Made by a program: the position numbers and the translations under genes. The notes under the pieces were generated by a model. It was not told the DNA's origin and searched no databases. It worked only from the letters and a program-made list of their open reading frames with translations. This document shows, in pieces, positions 1 to 11,435 of a DNA stretch of 64,000 bases. Position 1 is the first letter of the stretch. Each line of letters opens with the position of its first letter. Source of the DNA: Pseudomonadota bacterium (GTDB lineage Bacteria; Pseudomonadota; Gammaproteobacteria; Xanthomonadales; Rhodanobacteraceae); the NCBI GenBank assembly GCA_021792975.1, contig JAJYTR010000007.1, forward strand, positions 1 to 64,000, in the 5' to 3' direction.

Positions 1-2
1 CG

Positions 3-1043
3 GTCGGCATCACCCCGCACGAAGCCCTGCAGCGCACCATCGAGCACCGCGAGATCTTCCACGACGAGATGGTGGACCTGATGCGCCAGATCATGCGCGG
101 CGAGCTTTCGCCGGCGCTGATGGCGGCAATCATCACCGGCCTGCGCGTGAAGAAGGAAACCGTCGGCGAGATCACCGGCGCCGCGCGCGTGATGCGCGAA
201 CTGGCGGTGCGCGTGGACACGCCGGCTTATCCGCACTTCGTCGACATCGTCGGCACCGGCGGCGACGGCGCGCACAGCTTCAACATCTCCACCGCCAGCA
301 TGTTCGTGGCGGCCGCGGCCGGCGCGCGCGTGGCCAAGCACGGCAACCGCGGCGTGTCCTCGAAGTCGGGCAGCGCCGACGTGCTGGAGGCGCTGGGCGC
401 GGTCATCGACCTGGCGCCCGCGCAGGTGGCGCGGTGTCTCGCGGAGACCGGCATCGGCTTCATGTTCGCGCCCAACCATCATCCCGCCATGAAGGTGGTG
501 GCGCCAGTGCGCCGGGAGCTCGGCGTGCGCACGATCTTCAACATCCTGGGGCCGCTGACCAATCCCGCCGGAGCGCCCGCCATCCTGATGGGCGTGTTCC
601 ATCCGGACCTGGTGGGCATCCAGGTGCGCGTGCTGCAGCGCCTGGGCGCGCAGCGCGCCATGGTGGTGTACGGCAAGGACGGGCTGGACGAGATCTCGCT
701 GGGCGGCGCCACCCTGGTCGGCGAGCTGCGCGAGGGCGAGGTGCGCGAGTACGAGCTCGAGCCCGAGGAGTTCGGCTTCGCCATGGCCTCCAGCCGCAAT
801 CTGCGCGTGGACGATGCGCAAGCCTCGCGCGATCTGCTGCTGGCGGCGCTGGAAAACCGCCACCCCGTCGCGCGCGACGTGGTGCTGCTGAATACCGGCG
901 CGGCGCTGGTCGTGGCGGGCATCGCGGCCGATCTGCCCGAAGGCATCGCCCGCGCCCGCGCGGCCATCGACAGCGGCGCGGCACGGGCGCGCGTGGATGC
1001 GTTTGTCGCCGGCACGCGGCGCCTGAAGGAACCGGCCGCGTGA
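3..1043 (+). CDS. trpD: Anthranilate phosphoribosyltransferase (5' end truncated by the window edge)
   Basis: Reading frame continues upstream of the track ORF ([31 protein letters not shown]...). Contains the [14 protein letters not shown] and [21 protein letters not shown] motifs. Confidence 0.95.
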   Translation, partial: VGITPHEALQRTIEHREIFHDEMVDLMRQIMRGELSPALMAAIITGLRVKKETVGEITGAARVMRELAVRVDTPAYPHFVDIVGTGGDGAHSFNISTASMFVAAAAGARVAKHGNRGVSSKSGSADVLEALGAVIDLAPAQVARCLAETGIGFMFAPNHHPAMKVVAPVRRELGVRTIFNILGPLTNPAGAPAILMGVFHPDLVGIQVRVLQRLGAQRAMVVYGKDGLDEISLGGATLVGELREGEVREYELEPEEFGFAMASSRNLRVDDAQASRDLLLAALENRHPVARDVVLLNTGAALVVAGIAADLPEGIARARAAIDSGAARARVDAFVAGTRRLKEPAA

Positions 1044-1840
1044 GCGACATCCTCCAGCGCATCCTCGCGCGCAAGACCGCGGAGGTCGCCGTGCGCAGCC
1101 ATGCCGTGCCGCTGGCCGAACTGGCCGCGCGCTGCCGCAATCTGCCTCCTCCGCGCGGGTTTGCCGACGCCCTGTTCACCCGTGTGCATGGGGGGCGGCC
1201 GGCGGTGATCGCCGAGATCAAGAAGGCCAGCCCCAGCGCCGGGGTGATCCGCGCCGATTTCGATCCGGCCGCCATCGCGTGCAGCTATGCCGCGGCCGGC
1301 GCCACCTGCCTGTCCGTGCTGACCGACGTGGATTTTTTCCAGGGCAGCGATGCGCACCTGCGGCAGGCCCGCGCCGCCTGCGTGCTGCCGGTGCTGCGCA
1401 AGGACTTCGTCGTCGATCCCTGGCAGGTCTACGAGGCGCGTCTGCTGGGCGCCGACTGCATCCTGCTGATCGTGGCAGCGCTGGACGACGCCCGACTGCT
1501 CGAACTGGCGCAGCTTGCGTCCGCGCTGAAGCTCGACGTGCTGGCCGAGGTGCACGACGGCGCCGAACTGGCGCGCGCGGCGGAACTGCCGGTACGGCTG
1601 CTCGGCATCAACAACCGCGATCTGCGTACGTTCCGCACGACGCTGGACACCACGTTGACGCTGCATGCGCAGGTGCCGGCCGGGCGCCTGACGGTGAGCG
1701 AGAGCGGCATTCGCGGTCGCGAGGACGTCGCCCGCCTGCGCGCGGCCGGCGTGCACGCCTTCCTGGTCGGCGAGGCGTTCATGCGGGCGTCCGATCCCGG
1801 TGCGGAGCTGGCGCGGCTGTTCGACACGGCCGCGCCATGA
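1040..1840 (+). CDS. trpC: Indole-3-glycerol phosphate synthase
   Basis: GTG start overlaps the trpD stop. Motifs [48 protein letters not shown]. Confidence 0.95.
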   Translation: MSDILQRILARKTAEVAVRSHAVPLAELAARCRNLPPPRGFADALFTRVHGGRPAVIAEIKKASPSAGVIRADFDPAAIACSYAAAGATCLSVLTDVDFFQGSDAHLRQARAACVLPVLRKDFVVDPWQVYEARLLGADCILLIVAALDDARLLELAQLASALKLDVLAEVHDGAELARAAELPVRLLGINNRDLRTFRTTLDTTLTLHAQVPAGRLTVSESGIRGREDVARLRAAGVHAFLVGEAFMRASDPGAELARLFDTAAP

Positions 1841-2532
1841 GCGAGGTGGCGGCGGAGGTGACGGCGCACGCGGCGTCCGCGCCGCGCGTGGTGCTGTTCG
1901 ATTTCGATGGCGTGCTGGTGCGAGGCGACAGTTTCGGCGCGTTCCTGGGCGCGCGGGTGCGCCGTCAGCCCTGGCGCGTGCTGCCGCTGCTGGTGCTGCT
2001 GCCGGCCGCGCCGCTGGCACTGTACCGGCGTGGCCGGCGCGTGCTGCTGCGTGCGGCGGTGCACATGCTGCTGCTGGGCACCAGCCTGGCGCGCTACCGC
2101 GCGCTGGCCGAATCGCACGCGCGCGTGCGGGCGTTGCGGCGCGGCTGCTTCCTGCGCGACGCGGTCAGTGCGCTGCGATGCCATGCGCTGCGCGGCGACC
2201 GCGTCGTGGTGGTGACCGCCTGCGAGGAGCATCTCGCGCGCGCACTGCTGGCCGCGGTACGCCTGGAGGGTGTCGAGCTGGTGGCTTCGCGCCTGCGCGT
2301 CGGATGGCTGGGTGTCGCACCGGCGGTGCACAACGCCGGCAACGAGAAACTGCGCCAGTTGGCGCAGCGCGGATTCGCCGCGCCCTATGCTTGCGCCTAC
2401 AGCGACGCCGCGGCCGATCTGCCCATGCTGCTGGCGGCCGAACGCGCGGTGCTGGTCAATCCCGATGCGGCGTTGCGCGTGCGCATGCGGCCCCTGCTGG
2501 GCGAACGCTATGCCGAGGTGGAGTGGGCCTGA
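1837..2532 (+). CDS. HAD-superfamily (IB-like) hydrolase
   Basis: ATGA overlap with the trpC stop. HAD motif [16 protein letters not shown] and late motif [11 protein letters not shown]. Confidence 0.8.
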   Translation: MSEVAAEVTAHAASAPRVVLFDFDGVLVRGDSFGAFLGARVRRQPWRVLPLLVLLPAAPLALYRRGRRVLLRAAVHMLLLGTSLARYRALAESHARVRALRRGCFLRDAVSALRCHALRGDRVVVVTACEEHLARALLAAVRLEGVELVASRLRVGWLGVAPAVHNAGNEKLRQLAQRGFAAPYACAYSDAAADLPMLLAAERAVLVNPDAALRVRMRPLLGERYAEVEWA

Positions 2533-2541
2533 GCCGCGGTC

Positions 2542-3234
2542 TCAGCGCGTACCCAGCACCACGATGGTCTTGCCGGAGACGCGGATCATGCCGCGCTCTT
2601 CCAACTGCTTGAGCACGCGGCCGGCCATTTCGCGCGAGCAGCCGACGATGCGCGAGAGCTCCTGGCGCGAGATGCGGATCTGCGTGCCGTCAGGGTGGCT
2701 GAGCGCGTCCGGCTCCATGCACAGGTCCAGCAGCGTGCGGCTGATGCGCGTGGAAACGTCCATGAAGGCCAGCCGGCTGGCCTGGCGCGAGGCGCGCAGC
2801 AGGCGCGAGGAGAGCTGCGTGCCGATCAGGAACAGCAGCTTGGGGCATTCCTCGTGCAGGGTGGTGGCGAACAGCTGGAACAGGCGCTCGTAGCTGATCT
2901 CGGCCAGTTCGCACACGGTGCGCGTGCGCACCGTGGTTTCGCGCTGCGTGGGCTGGAAGAACAGGCCGGTCTCGCCGATGAACTCGCCGCGGTTGATGTA
3001 GGCCACGATCAGTTCCCGCCCCTCGTCGTCCTCGGTGAGCACGCTGACCGATCCGTCGATGACGTAGAACAGCGTGCTGGGTGGGTCGCCCGGCCGGATG
3101 ATCGCGGTCTTGGTCGGATAGCGCCGGCGGTGGCACTGCGCGAGGAAGCGCTCGATCGAGTCGGGGTCGGGCGCCAGTGCGGCGGGTGCCTGGCTGCGGC
3201 GGAAGTTTTCCTGCAACAGGTATTTCAGGCTCAC
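2542..3234 (-). CDS. clp: Crp/Fnr-family transcriptional regulator, Clp-like
   Basis: cNMP-binding domain (GEFIGETGLFF) plus HTH (ISRQELSRIVGCSREMAGRVLKQLEERG). Strongly resembles xanthomonad Clp; lies in the expected trpC-clp-speD synteny. Confidence 0.88.
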   Translation of the reverse strand: MSLKYLLQENFRRSQAPAALAPDPDSIERFLAQCHRRRYPTKTAIIRPGDPPSTLFYVIDGSVSVLTEDDEGRELIVAYINRGEFIGETGLFFQPTQRETTVRTRTVCELAEISYERLFQLFATTLHEECPKLLFLIGTQLSSRLLRASRQASRLAFMDVSTRISRTLLDLCMEPDALSHPDGTQIRISRQELSRIVGCSREMAGRVLKQLEERGMIRVSGKTIVVLGTR

Positions 3235-3394
3235 GCGGCGTCCCCGGCCATGCGCATGCGCTCAGATTTATCCATTGTGACAGTAAAACCGTGCGCCGGG
3301 CATCTGTTCAAGCCGCCTCGCGCACGGCCATACTATAAGGCTGTCTCCCGCTGCGGTTCGCCCCGCTCCCGTTCACGCCACCGAGGATGCCGCC

Positions 3395-4180
3395 GTGGTC
3401 AAGCCGCTGCCGCGCCTGCGCCTGCAGGGTTTCAACAACCTGACCAAGTCGCTCAGCTTCAATATCTACGACATCTGCTACGCGGTGTCCGAGGACCAGC
3501 GCCAGCGATACATCGAATACATCGACGAGCAGTACGACGCCGACCGCCTCACCCAGATCCTCAGCGACGTGGCCGAGATCATCGGCGCCAACATCCTCAA
3601 CGTCGCGCGCCAGGACTACGACCCGCAGGGGGCCTCGGTGACCATCCTGATCTCCGAGCATCCGGTGGTCGAGAAGCTGGGCCGCGACGTGATCTCCGAC
3701 GCCGTGGTGGCGCACCTGGACAAGAGCCACATCACCGTGCACACCTACCCGGAGACGCATCCGCACAACGGCATCGCTACCTTCCGCGCGGACATCGACG
3801 TGTCCACCTGCGGCGTGATCTCGCCGCTGAAGGCATTGAACTTCCTGATCGACAGTTTCGAGTCGGACATCGTGACCATGGACTACCGCGTGCGCGGCTT
3901 CACCCGCGACGTCAGGGGCAAGAAGCACTTCATGGACCACAAGATCAACTCGATCCAGGATTACCTGGCCAGGCACATCCAGCAGAAGTACGAGATGTTC
4001 GACGTCAACGTGTACCAGGAGAACATCTTCCACACCAAGATGCACATCAAGGACTTCGACCTGGACACCTATCTGTTCGAGGCCAACGCATCGGATCTCT
4101 CGTTCAAGGAGCGTCAGCGCATCGAGCTGCTGCTGCGGCGCGAGATCGAGGAACTGTTCCACGGCCGCAACCTGATGTGA
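3395..4180 (+). CDS. speD: S-adenosylmethionine decarboxylase proenzyme
   Basis: [42 protein letters not shown] with the pyruvoyl-forming Ser/Cys region. Confidence 0.93.
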   Translation: MVKPLPRLRLQGFNNLTKSLSFNIYDICYAVSEDQRQRYIEYIDEQYDADRLTQILSDVAEIIGANILNVARQDYDPQGASVTILISEHPVVEKLGRDVISDAVVAHLDKSHITVHTYPETHPHNGIATFRADIDVSTCGVISPLKALNFLIDSFESDIVTMDYRVRGFTRDVRGKKHFMDHKINSIQDYLARHIQQKYEMFDVNVYQENIFHTKMHIKDFDLDTYLFEANASDLSFKERQRIELLLRREIEELFHGRNLM

Positions 4181-4208
4181 CGCCGCCGGCGACCCGCCGG
4201 GGCGCCGG

Positions 4209-4853
4209 TCAGATGCGGTACGCCAGCGCTTTCATCACCCCGGCCGCCGCGTGCATCAGCCCGGGCACCGGCCACGGCAGTTCGCGGCCGCCGGCGGCAC
4301 GGGCCTCGGCGCCATGGCGCGCCTCGTCCTGCCGCATCTGCGACAGCACCGCACGCGAGGCGGCGGCGCCTTCCGGCAGCCGCTGCAGGTGGTCGCCGAG
4401 GTGGGCCTCGACCTGGCGCTCGGTTTCGCCGACGAACCCCAGGCTCACCGCGTCGCCGGCGAGCGCCGCCAGGGCCCCCAGCGCATAGCTGCCGGCATAC
4501 CACAGCGGATCGAGCAGGCTGGGCCGCGCCCGCAGCGCCGCCAGCCGCGCCGCGCACCACGCCAGATGGTCGCGCTCTTCACCGGCGGCGTGCAGCAGGT
4601 GCCGGCGCGTCCGCGCGTCGCGCGCCAGCACCGCCTGCCCGAGGTACAGCGCCTGCGCGCAGATCTCGCCGCTGTGGTTGATGCGCATCAGGCCGGCGAG
4701 GTCGCGGCGGTCGGCCTCGGACAGTCCGGCATCGCTGCGGTCCGCCGCCGGATCGGCGCGCCGCGCGTGCGGCGGCGCGGCCAGCGTGGCCAGCGCGTGA
4801 TCGAGGCTCTCCAGCAGGCGGTCCAGCGGGGAGGGGCGGAGGGTCCGGTGCAT
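4209..4853 (-). CDS. coq7: 2-polyprenyl-3-methyl-6-methoxy-1,4-benzoquinone monooxygenase
   Basis: Di-iron motifs [32 protein letters not shown]. Start assigned at the Met of [18 protein letters not shown]. Confidence 0.9.
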   Translation of the reverse strand: MHRTLRPSPLDRLLESLDHALATLAAPPHARRADPAADRSDAGLSEADRRDLAGLMRINHSGEICAQALYLGQAVLARDARTRRHLLHAAGEERDHLAWCAARLAALRARPSLLDPLWYAGSYALGALAALAGDAVSLGFVGETERQVEAHLGDHLQRLPEGAAASRAVLSQMRQDEARHGAEARAAGGRELPWPVPGLMHAAAGVMKALAYRI

Positions 4854-5013
4854 GCGGGTGGCGTGCCGGTCGGATGACCCCGCCATTCTGCCACTGCCGG
4901 GGGCGCAGGCCCCCGGCGACGCCCGGCCGCGCGCCCTTGCACCGCGCGCCGGCGCGCGGTTAGACTTCCGCTTCTCAGTTCGCGGGACCCGCACCTTGCG
5001 GGCGATGTCCATC

Positions 5014-5442
5014 ATGAAAACCTTCAGCGCCAAGTCCGAGAGCGTGCAGCGCGATTGGTACGTGGTCGACGCCAGCGGCAAGACCCTGGGCCGCCTGTGC
5101 TCGGAGATCGCGGCGCGGCTGCGCGGCAAGCACAAGCCCGTGTTCACGCCGCACGTCGATACTGGCGATTACATCGTCGTGGTCAATGCCGAGAAGGTCG
5201 CGGTCACCGGCAACAAGCTCGAGGACAAGCGCTACCACCGCTTCACCGGCTACGTGGGCAATCTGAAGACCACCACGCTCAGGACCCTGCTGGCGCAGCA
5301 CCCCGAGCGCGCGATCGAGATCGGCGTCAAGGGCATGCTGCCCAAGAACCCGCTGGGCCGGGCCATGTACCGCAAGCTGAAGGTCTACCGTGGCGCCGAG
5401 CATCCGCACGCCGCCCAGCAGCCCCAGCCGCTGCAGCTTTGA
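5014..5442 (+). CDS. rplM: 50S ribosomal protein L13
   Basis: [41 protein letters not shown]..., typical L13; rpsI is directly downstream. Confidence 0.97.
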   Translation: MKTFSAKSESVQRDWYVVDASGKTLGRLCSEIAARLRGKHKPVFTPHVDTGDYIVVVNAEKVAVTGNKLEDKRYHRFTGYVGNLKTTTLRTLLAQHPERAIEIGVKGMLPKNPLGRAMYRKLKVYRGAEHPHAAQQPQPLQL

Positions 5443-5510
5443 CGCGCGGTTTCCGCGCCCTATGACGCGGCCTCCGCGGGCCGCATGACCCGATCAATCC
5501 GAGCACGATC

Positions 5511-5903
5511 ATGGCGATTCAGCAGAACTACGGCACCGGCCGCCGCAAGACCTCCGCCGCTCGCGTCTTCCTGCGCAAAGGCAGCGGCGCCATCACCGTC
5601 AACGGCAAGCCGCTGGATGCGTTTTTCGGGCGCGAGACCTCGCGCATGATCGTGCGCCAGCCGCTGCAGCTGACCGAGACCAGCGAGAAGTTCGACGTGC
5701 TGGTCACCGTCGAGGGCGGCGGCATCACCGGCCAGGCCGGCGCCATCCGCCTGGGCATCGCCCGCGCGCTGGTGGAATACGATGAAACCCTCAAGGCGCC
5801 GCTGCGCAAGGCCGGTTTCGTGACTCGCGACGCCCGCGAGGTCGAGCGCAAGAAGGTCGGCCTGCACAAGGCCCGCCGCGCCACGCAGTTCTCCAAGCGC
5901 TGA
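5511..5903 (+). CDS. rpsI: 30S ribosomal protein S9
   Basis: [27 protein letters not shown] ... [10 protein letters not shown]-terminus. Confidence 0.97.
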   Translation: MAIQQNYGTGRRKTSAARVFLRKGSGAITVNGKPLDAFFGRETSRMIVRQPLQLTETSEKFDVLVTVEGGGITGQAGAIRLGIARALVEYDETLKAPLRKAGFVTRDAREVERKKVGLHKARRATQFSKR

Positions 5904-5914
5904 GCGGTTCGCAC

Positions 5915-5988
5915 TGGGAGATCGTCTAATGGTAGGACAACGGACTCTGACTCCGTTTATCTAGGTTCGAATCCTAGTCTCCCAGCCA
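5915..5988 (+). tRNA. tRNA-Gln (anticodon CTG), CCA encoded
   Basis: Cloverleaf readable: acceptor TGGGAG/CTCCCA, anticodon stem ACGGA-CTCTGAC-TCCGT, T-loop GGTTCGAATCC, 3' GCCA. Confidence 0.93.
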
Positions 5989-5997
5989 GACACAGAG

Positions 5998-6020
5998 GCC
6001 CCGCTCGCGCGGGGCTTTTT
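5998..6020 (+). terminator. Rho-independent terminator after tRNA-Gln
   Basis: Perfect 7-bp stem GCCCCGC-TCGC-GCGGGGC followed by TTTTT. Confidence 0.9.
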
Positions 6021-6093
6021 GTTTGGCAGCGGATGCCGCTGCCGGACGCGCGCAGCCTGCCACGAACGCGCGCCACCGGCATCCAGCCGGGAT

Positions 6094-6906
6094 TCAGCGC
6101 GGCGCGGCGGCACCATGCGCAGGCAGGCCGTCGCGCGGCGCGCCGGCATCCTGCGGCGGATCCACGATGCACGGCGGCCGGCCGTGCGCGTCGCGATAGG
6201 CGCGCAGGATGCCGCCGTATCGCCAGATGCGGCCGACGGTGTAGCCGGTGATGCGCGCGATGTCGCGGATGGGGCGGAAGTGGCTGCGGCGGAACTGCGG
6301 CTCGTAGCGCGAGTCGATCGGCACGGAAACCACGCCGAGACGCAGTTCCCGGCAGGCGGTGATCAGCAGCGCCGCCTCGAACACGAAATCCTCGGCGTGC
6401 AGGTCGGCCAGCCGCAGCGCGGCGCGCGGGTAGTAGCGCTGGCCGCTCTGGCTGTCGGCGATGGGCGTGGCCGCGCCCCAGGAGATGCCCCAGTCGGCCA
6501 CGGCATTGGCGCGCCGGCGCGCGGCCGGCTGCTGCTCGCGGTTGCGGATGCGCGCCCCGATGACGATGCAGTCCGGATGCTGGCGTGCTGCGGCCAGCAG
6601 GCGCGGGACATCACGCGCCAGGTGCTGGCCGTCGCCGTCCATGGTGACCACGCCGTCCACCTCCAGCGTGAGCGCCAGGCGGAAGCCGTCGCGCAGGCCG
6701 GCGCCCTTGCCCATCGGGCGCGGATGGCGGATCAGCGTCACCGGCAGATCGGCGACGTGCTCGGCGGTGGCGTCGGTGGAGCCGTCGTCCACCACGATCA
6801 CGCGCGTGCTGACCTGCAGCGCCCCCTGCACCACCTCGCGGATGGCGCGCTCCTCGTTGAGGGCGGGGATCAGGATGGCGACACGGTCGGTGGGCGGGGT
6901 AGTCAA
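6094..6906 (-). CDS. Family 2 glycosyltransferase
   Basis: VAILIPALNEERAIREVV, VIVVDDGSTDATAE, VVTMDGDGQH. Likely TTG start overlaps the upstream gene's stop. Confidence 0.85.
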   Translation of the reverse strand: MTTPPTDRVAILIPALNEERAIREVVQGALQVSTRVIVVDDGSTDATAEHVADLPVTLIRHPRPMGKGAGLRDGFRLALTLEVDGVVTMDGDGQHLARDVPRLLAAARQHPDCIVIGARIRNREQQPAARRRANAVADWGISWGAATPIADSQSGQRYYPRAALRLADLHAEDFVFEAALLITACRELRLGVVSVPIDSRYEPQFRRSHFRPIRDIARITGYTVGRIWRYGGILRAYRDAHGRPPCIVDPPQDAGAPRDGLPAHGAAAPR

Positions 6907-7712
6907 CGGACAGGTTCGCAGTCGAGAGCCAGCAGGGTGCCAGAGCCCAGCGGCCAGGTGAAGCCATGCCGGCGCCGGCACAGCACGGCTTCCAGCAGCG
7001 GCAGCGCGCGCGCGGCGGGGTTGCCCTGCCACCAGGGCAGCAGCCGCGCATCGACCGGCGGTGTGGCGGCGGTTCCGCGGCGCGCACGCACTTCGGCGCG
7101 CAGCCGTGCCAGCGCGGCGCCGGTTCCCGGCGGCGCCAGCAGCAGCGCCGCCGCGAAGTCCGCGGTGCAGGGCGCGGCCTCGGCCAGTGCACCGGCATCG
7201 GCGACATCGTAGACGACCAGCAGCTGCGGCGGACGCTGCGGCTGCAGTTCCAGCAGCGCCGCCAGCAACGCGCCGCCGAAGCCTTCGCTGCCGCCGGCCA
7301 GTGCGGTGGTCGCCGCATGGCTGGCGCTGGCCATGCTCCAGTGCCCGGCGGCGGCGTTGTGCACCGAATGCGTGAAGCGCGTGGGTGACACCTCCTGCGG
7401 TGCCCGCGCCAGCGCGGTGAGGATGGCATCGGCATTGGCCATGTCGCCGTAGGCGCTGGCGAACACGGCCCCCACGGCGGCGGCATCGTGTGCGCCCAGC
7501 GCCTGCGTGGCGGTCTCCACGGCCATCCGCACCGAATGCGGCGCGCGCCGGCGTTCGGCCGCAGCCATGCGTGCGGCGGCCGGCTGCGCGTCGCGGCCGC
7601 CGGGCAGCGGGGCGTCGGCATGCGTCAGCCATGCCCGCAGTGCGTCGGCATCCGCCATGCCGGGCGCGCACACCCCGACGCCCAGCAGGTCGGCAGCCAG
7701 CGCGCCGCTCAT
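6903..7712 (-). CDS. Beta-ketoacyl synthase-like (chain-length-factor / half-KS) protein
   Basis: 269 aa, FTHSVHNAAAGHWSMASASHAATTALAGG. Resembles the ketosynthase-like partner found in aryl polyene clusters. ATGA overlap with the upstream KS. Confidence 0.75.
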   Translation of the reverse strand: MSGALAADLLGVGVCAPGMADADALRAWLTHADAPLPGGRDAQPAAARMAAAERRRAPHSVRMAVETATQALGAHDAAAVGAVFASAYGDMANADAILTALARAPQEVSPTRFTHSVHNAAAGHWSMASASHAATTALAGGSEGFGGALLAALLELQPQRPPQLLVVYDVADAGALAEAAPCTADFAAALLLAPPGTGAALARLRAEVRARRGTAATPPVDARLLPWWQGNPAARALPLLEAVLCRRRHGFTWPLGSGTLLALDCEPVR

Positions 7713-8902
7713 ACCGCCTCCGCGCCAGCCAGCGCCAGGCAGGCGTTGCTGCCGCCGAAACCGAACGAGAAGCTCAGTGCGCGGCGCAGGGGCCGTTCGC
7801 GCGGCTCCTGGACCAGTTGCGGCGCGATGGCCGCCTCCGGCGCGGTGCAGCCCAGACTGGCGGGCAGCACGCCGTGCCGCAGCGCCAGCAGGCTCAGCAC
7901 CGCTTCCAGCGCGCCGGCCGCGCCCAGGGTGTGGCCGGTGGCGCCCTTGGTGGCGCTGGCGGCCACGCCGGGCAGTGCCTGCGCCACCAGCGTGGCCTCC
8001 ACCGCGTCGTTCTGGCGGCTGCCGGTGCCGTGCAGATTGATGTAATCGAAATCGCCGGCACGCAGCCCGCAGGCCTGCAGCGCCTGCTCCAGCGCGCGCA
8101 GCGCGCCGGTGCCCTGCGGATGCGGGGCCGACAAGTGGTGGGCGTCGCTGCTTTCGCCGCAGGCCAGCAGGCGCGGCGCATCCGCCGCGCCGGCCGCGCG
8201 GCACAGCAGCGCCAGCGCCGCGGCTTCGCCGATGGACAGACCCGCGCGCGCGCGGTCGAACGGTCGGCAGGGCGCGGCATCGACCAGTTCCAGCGCGTTG
8301 AACCCGTAGAGCGTGCTGGCGCACAGCGAGTCGGCGCCGGCCACCAGCACCGCGTCGGCGAGATCGGCGGCCAGCAGCCGTGCCGCCAGCGCGAACGCCT
8401 TGGCGCTGGCCGAGCAGGCCGTGGACAGCGTATAGCGCGGCCCGGCGATGCCGGTCCGCGCAGCCAGCCACTGCGCCGGTCCGTCGAGATGGTGCAGGCG
8501 CGCGTCGCGCAGGTCCGCGGGCAGGCGGCCGTCCTCGAGGCGGCGATAGGCCTGCTCGCTAGCCTCGATGTTGGCGGTGGAGGTACCCAGCACCAGCGCC
8601 ACGCGCGCCGGCCCATGCCGGCGCAGCGCAGCCTGCAGCCGCGCGGCGAATCCATCCTGGCGCAGCGCCCGCGCCAGCAGGCGGTGCAGACGGGTGTCCA
8701 CCGTGCCGTCCGCCGGGGGATCGTCCTCGAGGCCGGCCACGCGGCCGATCCAGCAGGGCAGGGGCGGTTGTCCGGGCGGCGCGTAGTCGTTGCGGCGCAG
8801 TCCGCCCATGCCTGCGCGCAGCGCCCGCGCGTGGGCGTCCACCCCGTCGCCCAGGGCGGACACGGCAGTGTAGGCGGCGATGGCGGGGAAAGCGGGCTTC
8901 AC
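7709..8902 (-). CDS. Beta-ketoacyl-ACP synthase (FabF-like, active-site triad intact)
   Basis: Cys in LSTACSASAKAF, His in INLHGTGSRQND, Lys/His in ATKGATGHTLGAAGALE. GTG start VKPAFPAIAAYTAVSALG. Confidence 0.88.
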   Translation of the reverse strand: MKPAFPAIAAYTAVSALGDGVDAHARALRAGMGGLRRNDYAPPGQPPLPCWIGRVAGLEDDPPADGTVDTRLHRLLARALRQDGFAARLQAALRRHGPARVALVLGTSTANIEASEQAYRRLEDGRLPADLRDARLHHLDGPAQWLAARTGIAGPRYTLSTACSASAKAFALAARLLAADLADAVLVAGADSLCASTLYGFNALELVDAAPCRPFDRARAGLSIGEAAALALLCRAAGAADAPRLLACGESSDAHHLSAPHPQGTGALRALEQALQACGLRAGDFDYINLHGTGSRQNDAVEATLVAQALPGVAASATKGATGHTLGAAGALEAVLSLLALRHGVLPASLGCTAPEAAIAPQLVQEPRERPLRRALSFSFGFGGSNACLALAGAEAV

Positions 8903-8973
8903 GGATGCGGGTGCGGCGGGCGCGGCAGTATAGCCAGCGGGGTGCGAGGTTCCTTCCGCGACACTGCCGCTAA

Positions 8974-9909
<936 letters not shown>

Positions 9910-9995
9910 CCGCGCGGTAGCCGGCCCGTAAGGCTGGGACAAGCTGCCGGCGGGCTATCATTCCGTTTTGGCGCGGGCCGCGCGGTGGCGCATCG

Positions 9996-11435
9996 ATGGT
10001 CGGGCAGGCAGCAGCGGACGGGATGGCGGAGGATCCGTGCGGCGTGCCGCGGGCCCGGATCGCGCTGGCGGCCGCCTTGCTGCTGGCCGGTTGCGCGGTG
10101 GCCCCGCGGGTGCCGCAGCCGGAGATGAACCTGCCGGCGCGGTACGCGCAGGCGCCGCGGCAGACGCTGGGCCCGGCGCCGGATTTGGCGCACTGGTGGC
10201 GCGGTTTCCATGATCCGCAGCTGGATGCGCTGGTGCAGCGCGCGCTGGCGCAGAACCTCGGCCTGCAGGCCGCCGGCGAGCGCCTCGCCGCGGCGCGTGC
10301 CCTGCTGGGTACGCCACAGGCGCGGCACCTGCCGCAGGAGACGCTGTACACCAACCAGGAACCCACCCCGGGCAGCACGGCCAGCTATTTCCAGATCGGC
10401 TTCGACGCGGTCTGGCAACTGGGTCTGTTCGGCCGTGGTACCAGCGAACAGCGCCTGGTCGATGCCGGCGCCGGCCTGGCGGCCGCGGATCTCGCCGCCG
10501 CCCGCGTGGCCCTGGTGGCGGAGGTGGTACGCAGCTATCTGGACCTGCGCGCCGCGCAGCAGCGGATGGTGCTGACCACCGACATGCTGCGGCAGCAGCA
10601 GCGTCGCGAACGGCTTACGGCCGTGCGCGTACGGCAGCACCTGGACACTTCGGCCGCACTGGCGGCAGCGCAGGCGGCCGTCGCCGCGGCACGCGCCGGG
10701 GCCGCCTCGGCGCGTGCCGACGCCGCGATCGCCCGGCAGCAGATCGCGGTCCTGCTCAGCGCAAGCACGCCGCCGCCCGCGTTGCAGGCTGCCGCGCCCG
10801 TGCCGCTGCCGCCGCTGCCGCCCGCGGCGCTGCCGCCGGCCAACCTGCTGCGCACGCGCCCGGACATCCAGCGCGCCGAGGCCGCCATTCTGCATGCCGC
10901 CGGGGCACTGGGCATCGCCCGCGCCGATCTGTATCCGCGTCTGGGCATCGGCTGGACGGCCACCGCATCGGCGCGCACCGCCGGCGGCAAGATCGGCCGC
11001 CTGCGCACCATCCCCAGCCTCGGGCCGGTGATCGACATGCCGATCTTCGACTGGGGCCTGCGCGAGGCGCAGGTGCATGCCGACGGCCACCGGCTCAAGG
11101 CGGCGGTGCTGGATTACCGCCAGACCGTGCTGGTCGCCGTGGGCGAAGTGGAACAGGCGTGGGCGCGCCTGCGCGCTGCCCGCGCGCAGGCCGCCGCTAC
11201 CCGCGCGCAGATGCGGGCCGCCGTCCGGACGGCAGCAGCAGCAGCAGCGCGCGCCCGTCTGGGCCTGGGCGACGGGCTGCAGGCCGCGGCTGCGGCCGAC
11301 GCGGCGCTGCGCGCGCGCGTGGCCGCGGACGATGCGCGCGCCGCCGAGGGCGTGGCCTATGTGGCGCTGTACAAGGCGCTGGGCGGCGCGGCGCCGGGGC
11401 AACCCGGGCCGGCGGCGGCCGGAGCCGCACGCTGA
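9996..11435 (+). CDS. Outer-membrane efflux lipoprotein (TolC/NodT family)
   Basis: Lipobox LLLAGC; WWRGFHDPQLDALVQRALAQN; RPDIQRAEA; typical RND/ABC outer-membrane factor repeats. Confidence 0.88.
   Translation: MVGQAAADGMAEDPCGVPRARIALAAALLLAGCAVAPRVPQPEMNLPARYAQAPRQTLGPAPDLAHWWRGFHDPQLDALVQRALAQNLGLQAAGERLAAARALLGTPQARHLPQETLYTNQEPTPGSTASYFQIGFDAVWQLGLFGRGTSEQRLVDAGAGLAAADLAAARVALVAEVVRSYLDLRAAQQRMVLTTDMLRQQQRRERLTAVRVRQHLDTSAALAAAQAAVAAARAGAASARADAAIARQQIAVLLSASTPPPALQAAAPVPLPPLPPAALPPANLLRTRPDIQRAEAAILHAAGALGIARADLYPRLGIGWTATASARTAGGKIGRLRTIPSLGPVIDMPIFDWGLREAQVHADGHRLKAAVLDYRQTVLVAVGEVEQAWARLRAARAQAAATRAQMRAAVRTAAAAAARARLGLGDGLQAAAAADAALRARVAADDARAAEGVAYVALYKALGGAAPGQPGPAAAGAAR

Noticed and set aside
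479-2020. 513-aa minus-strand ORF antisense to trpDC
   Set aside because: High-GC shadow ORF; low-complexity Arg/Ala/His-rich translation with no family motif, fully overlapped by confident trpD/trpC.
3276-3291. TGTGACAGTAAAACCG between clp and speD as a CRP/Clp box
   Set aside because: Only the TGTGA half-site is present; the second half (TCACA) is not, so a functional dyad is not supported.
3308-4162. 284-aa minus-strand ORF opposite speD
   Set aside because: Antisense of the highly conserved speD; Val/Leu/His/Asp-rich shadow.
4187-4201. CCGGCG-ACC-CGCCGG inverted repeat between speD and coq7
   Set aside because: Short GC-only stem without a T-run; not distinguishable from background.
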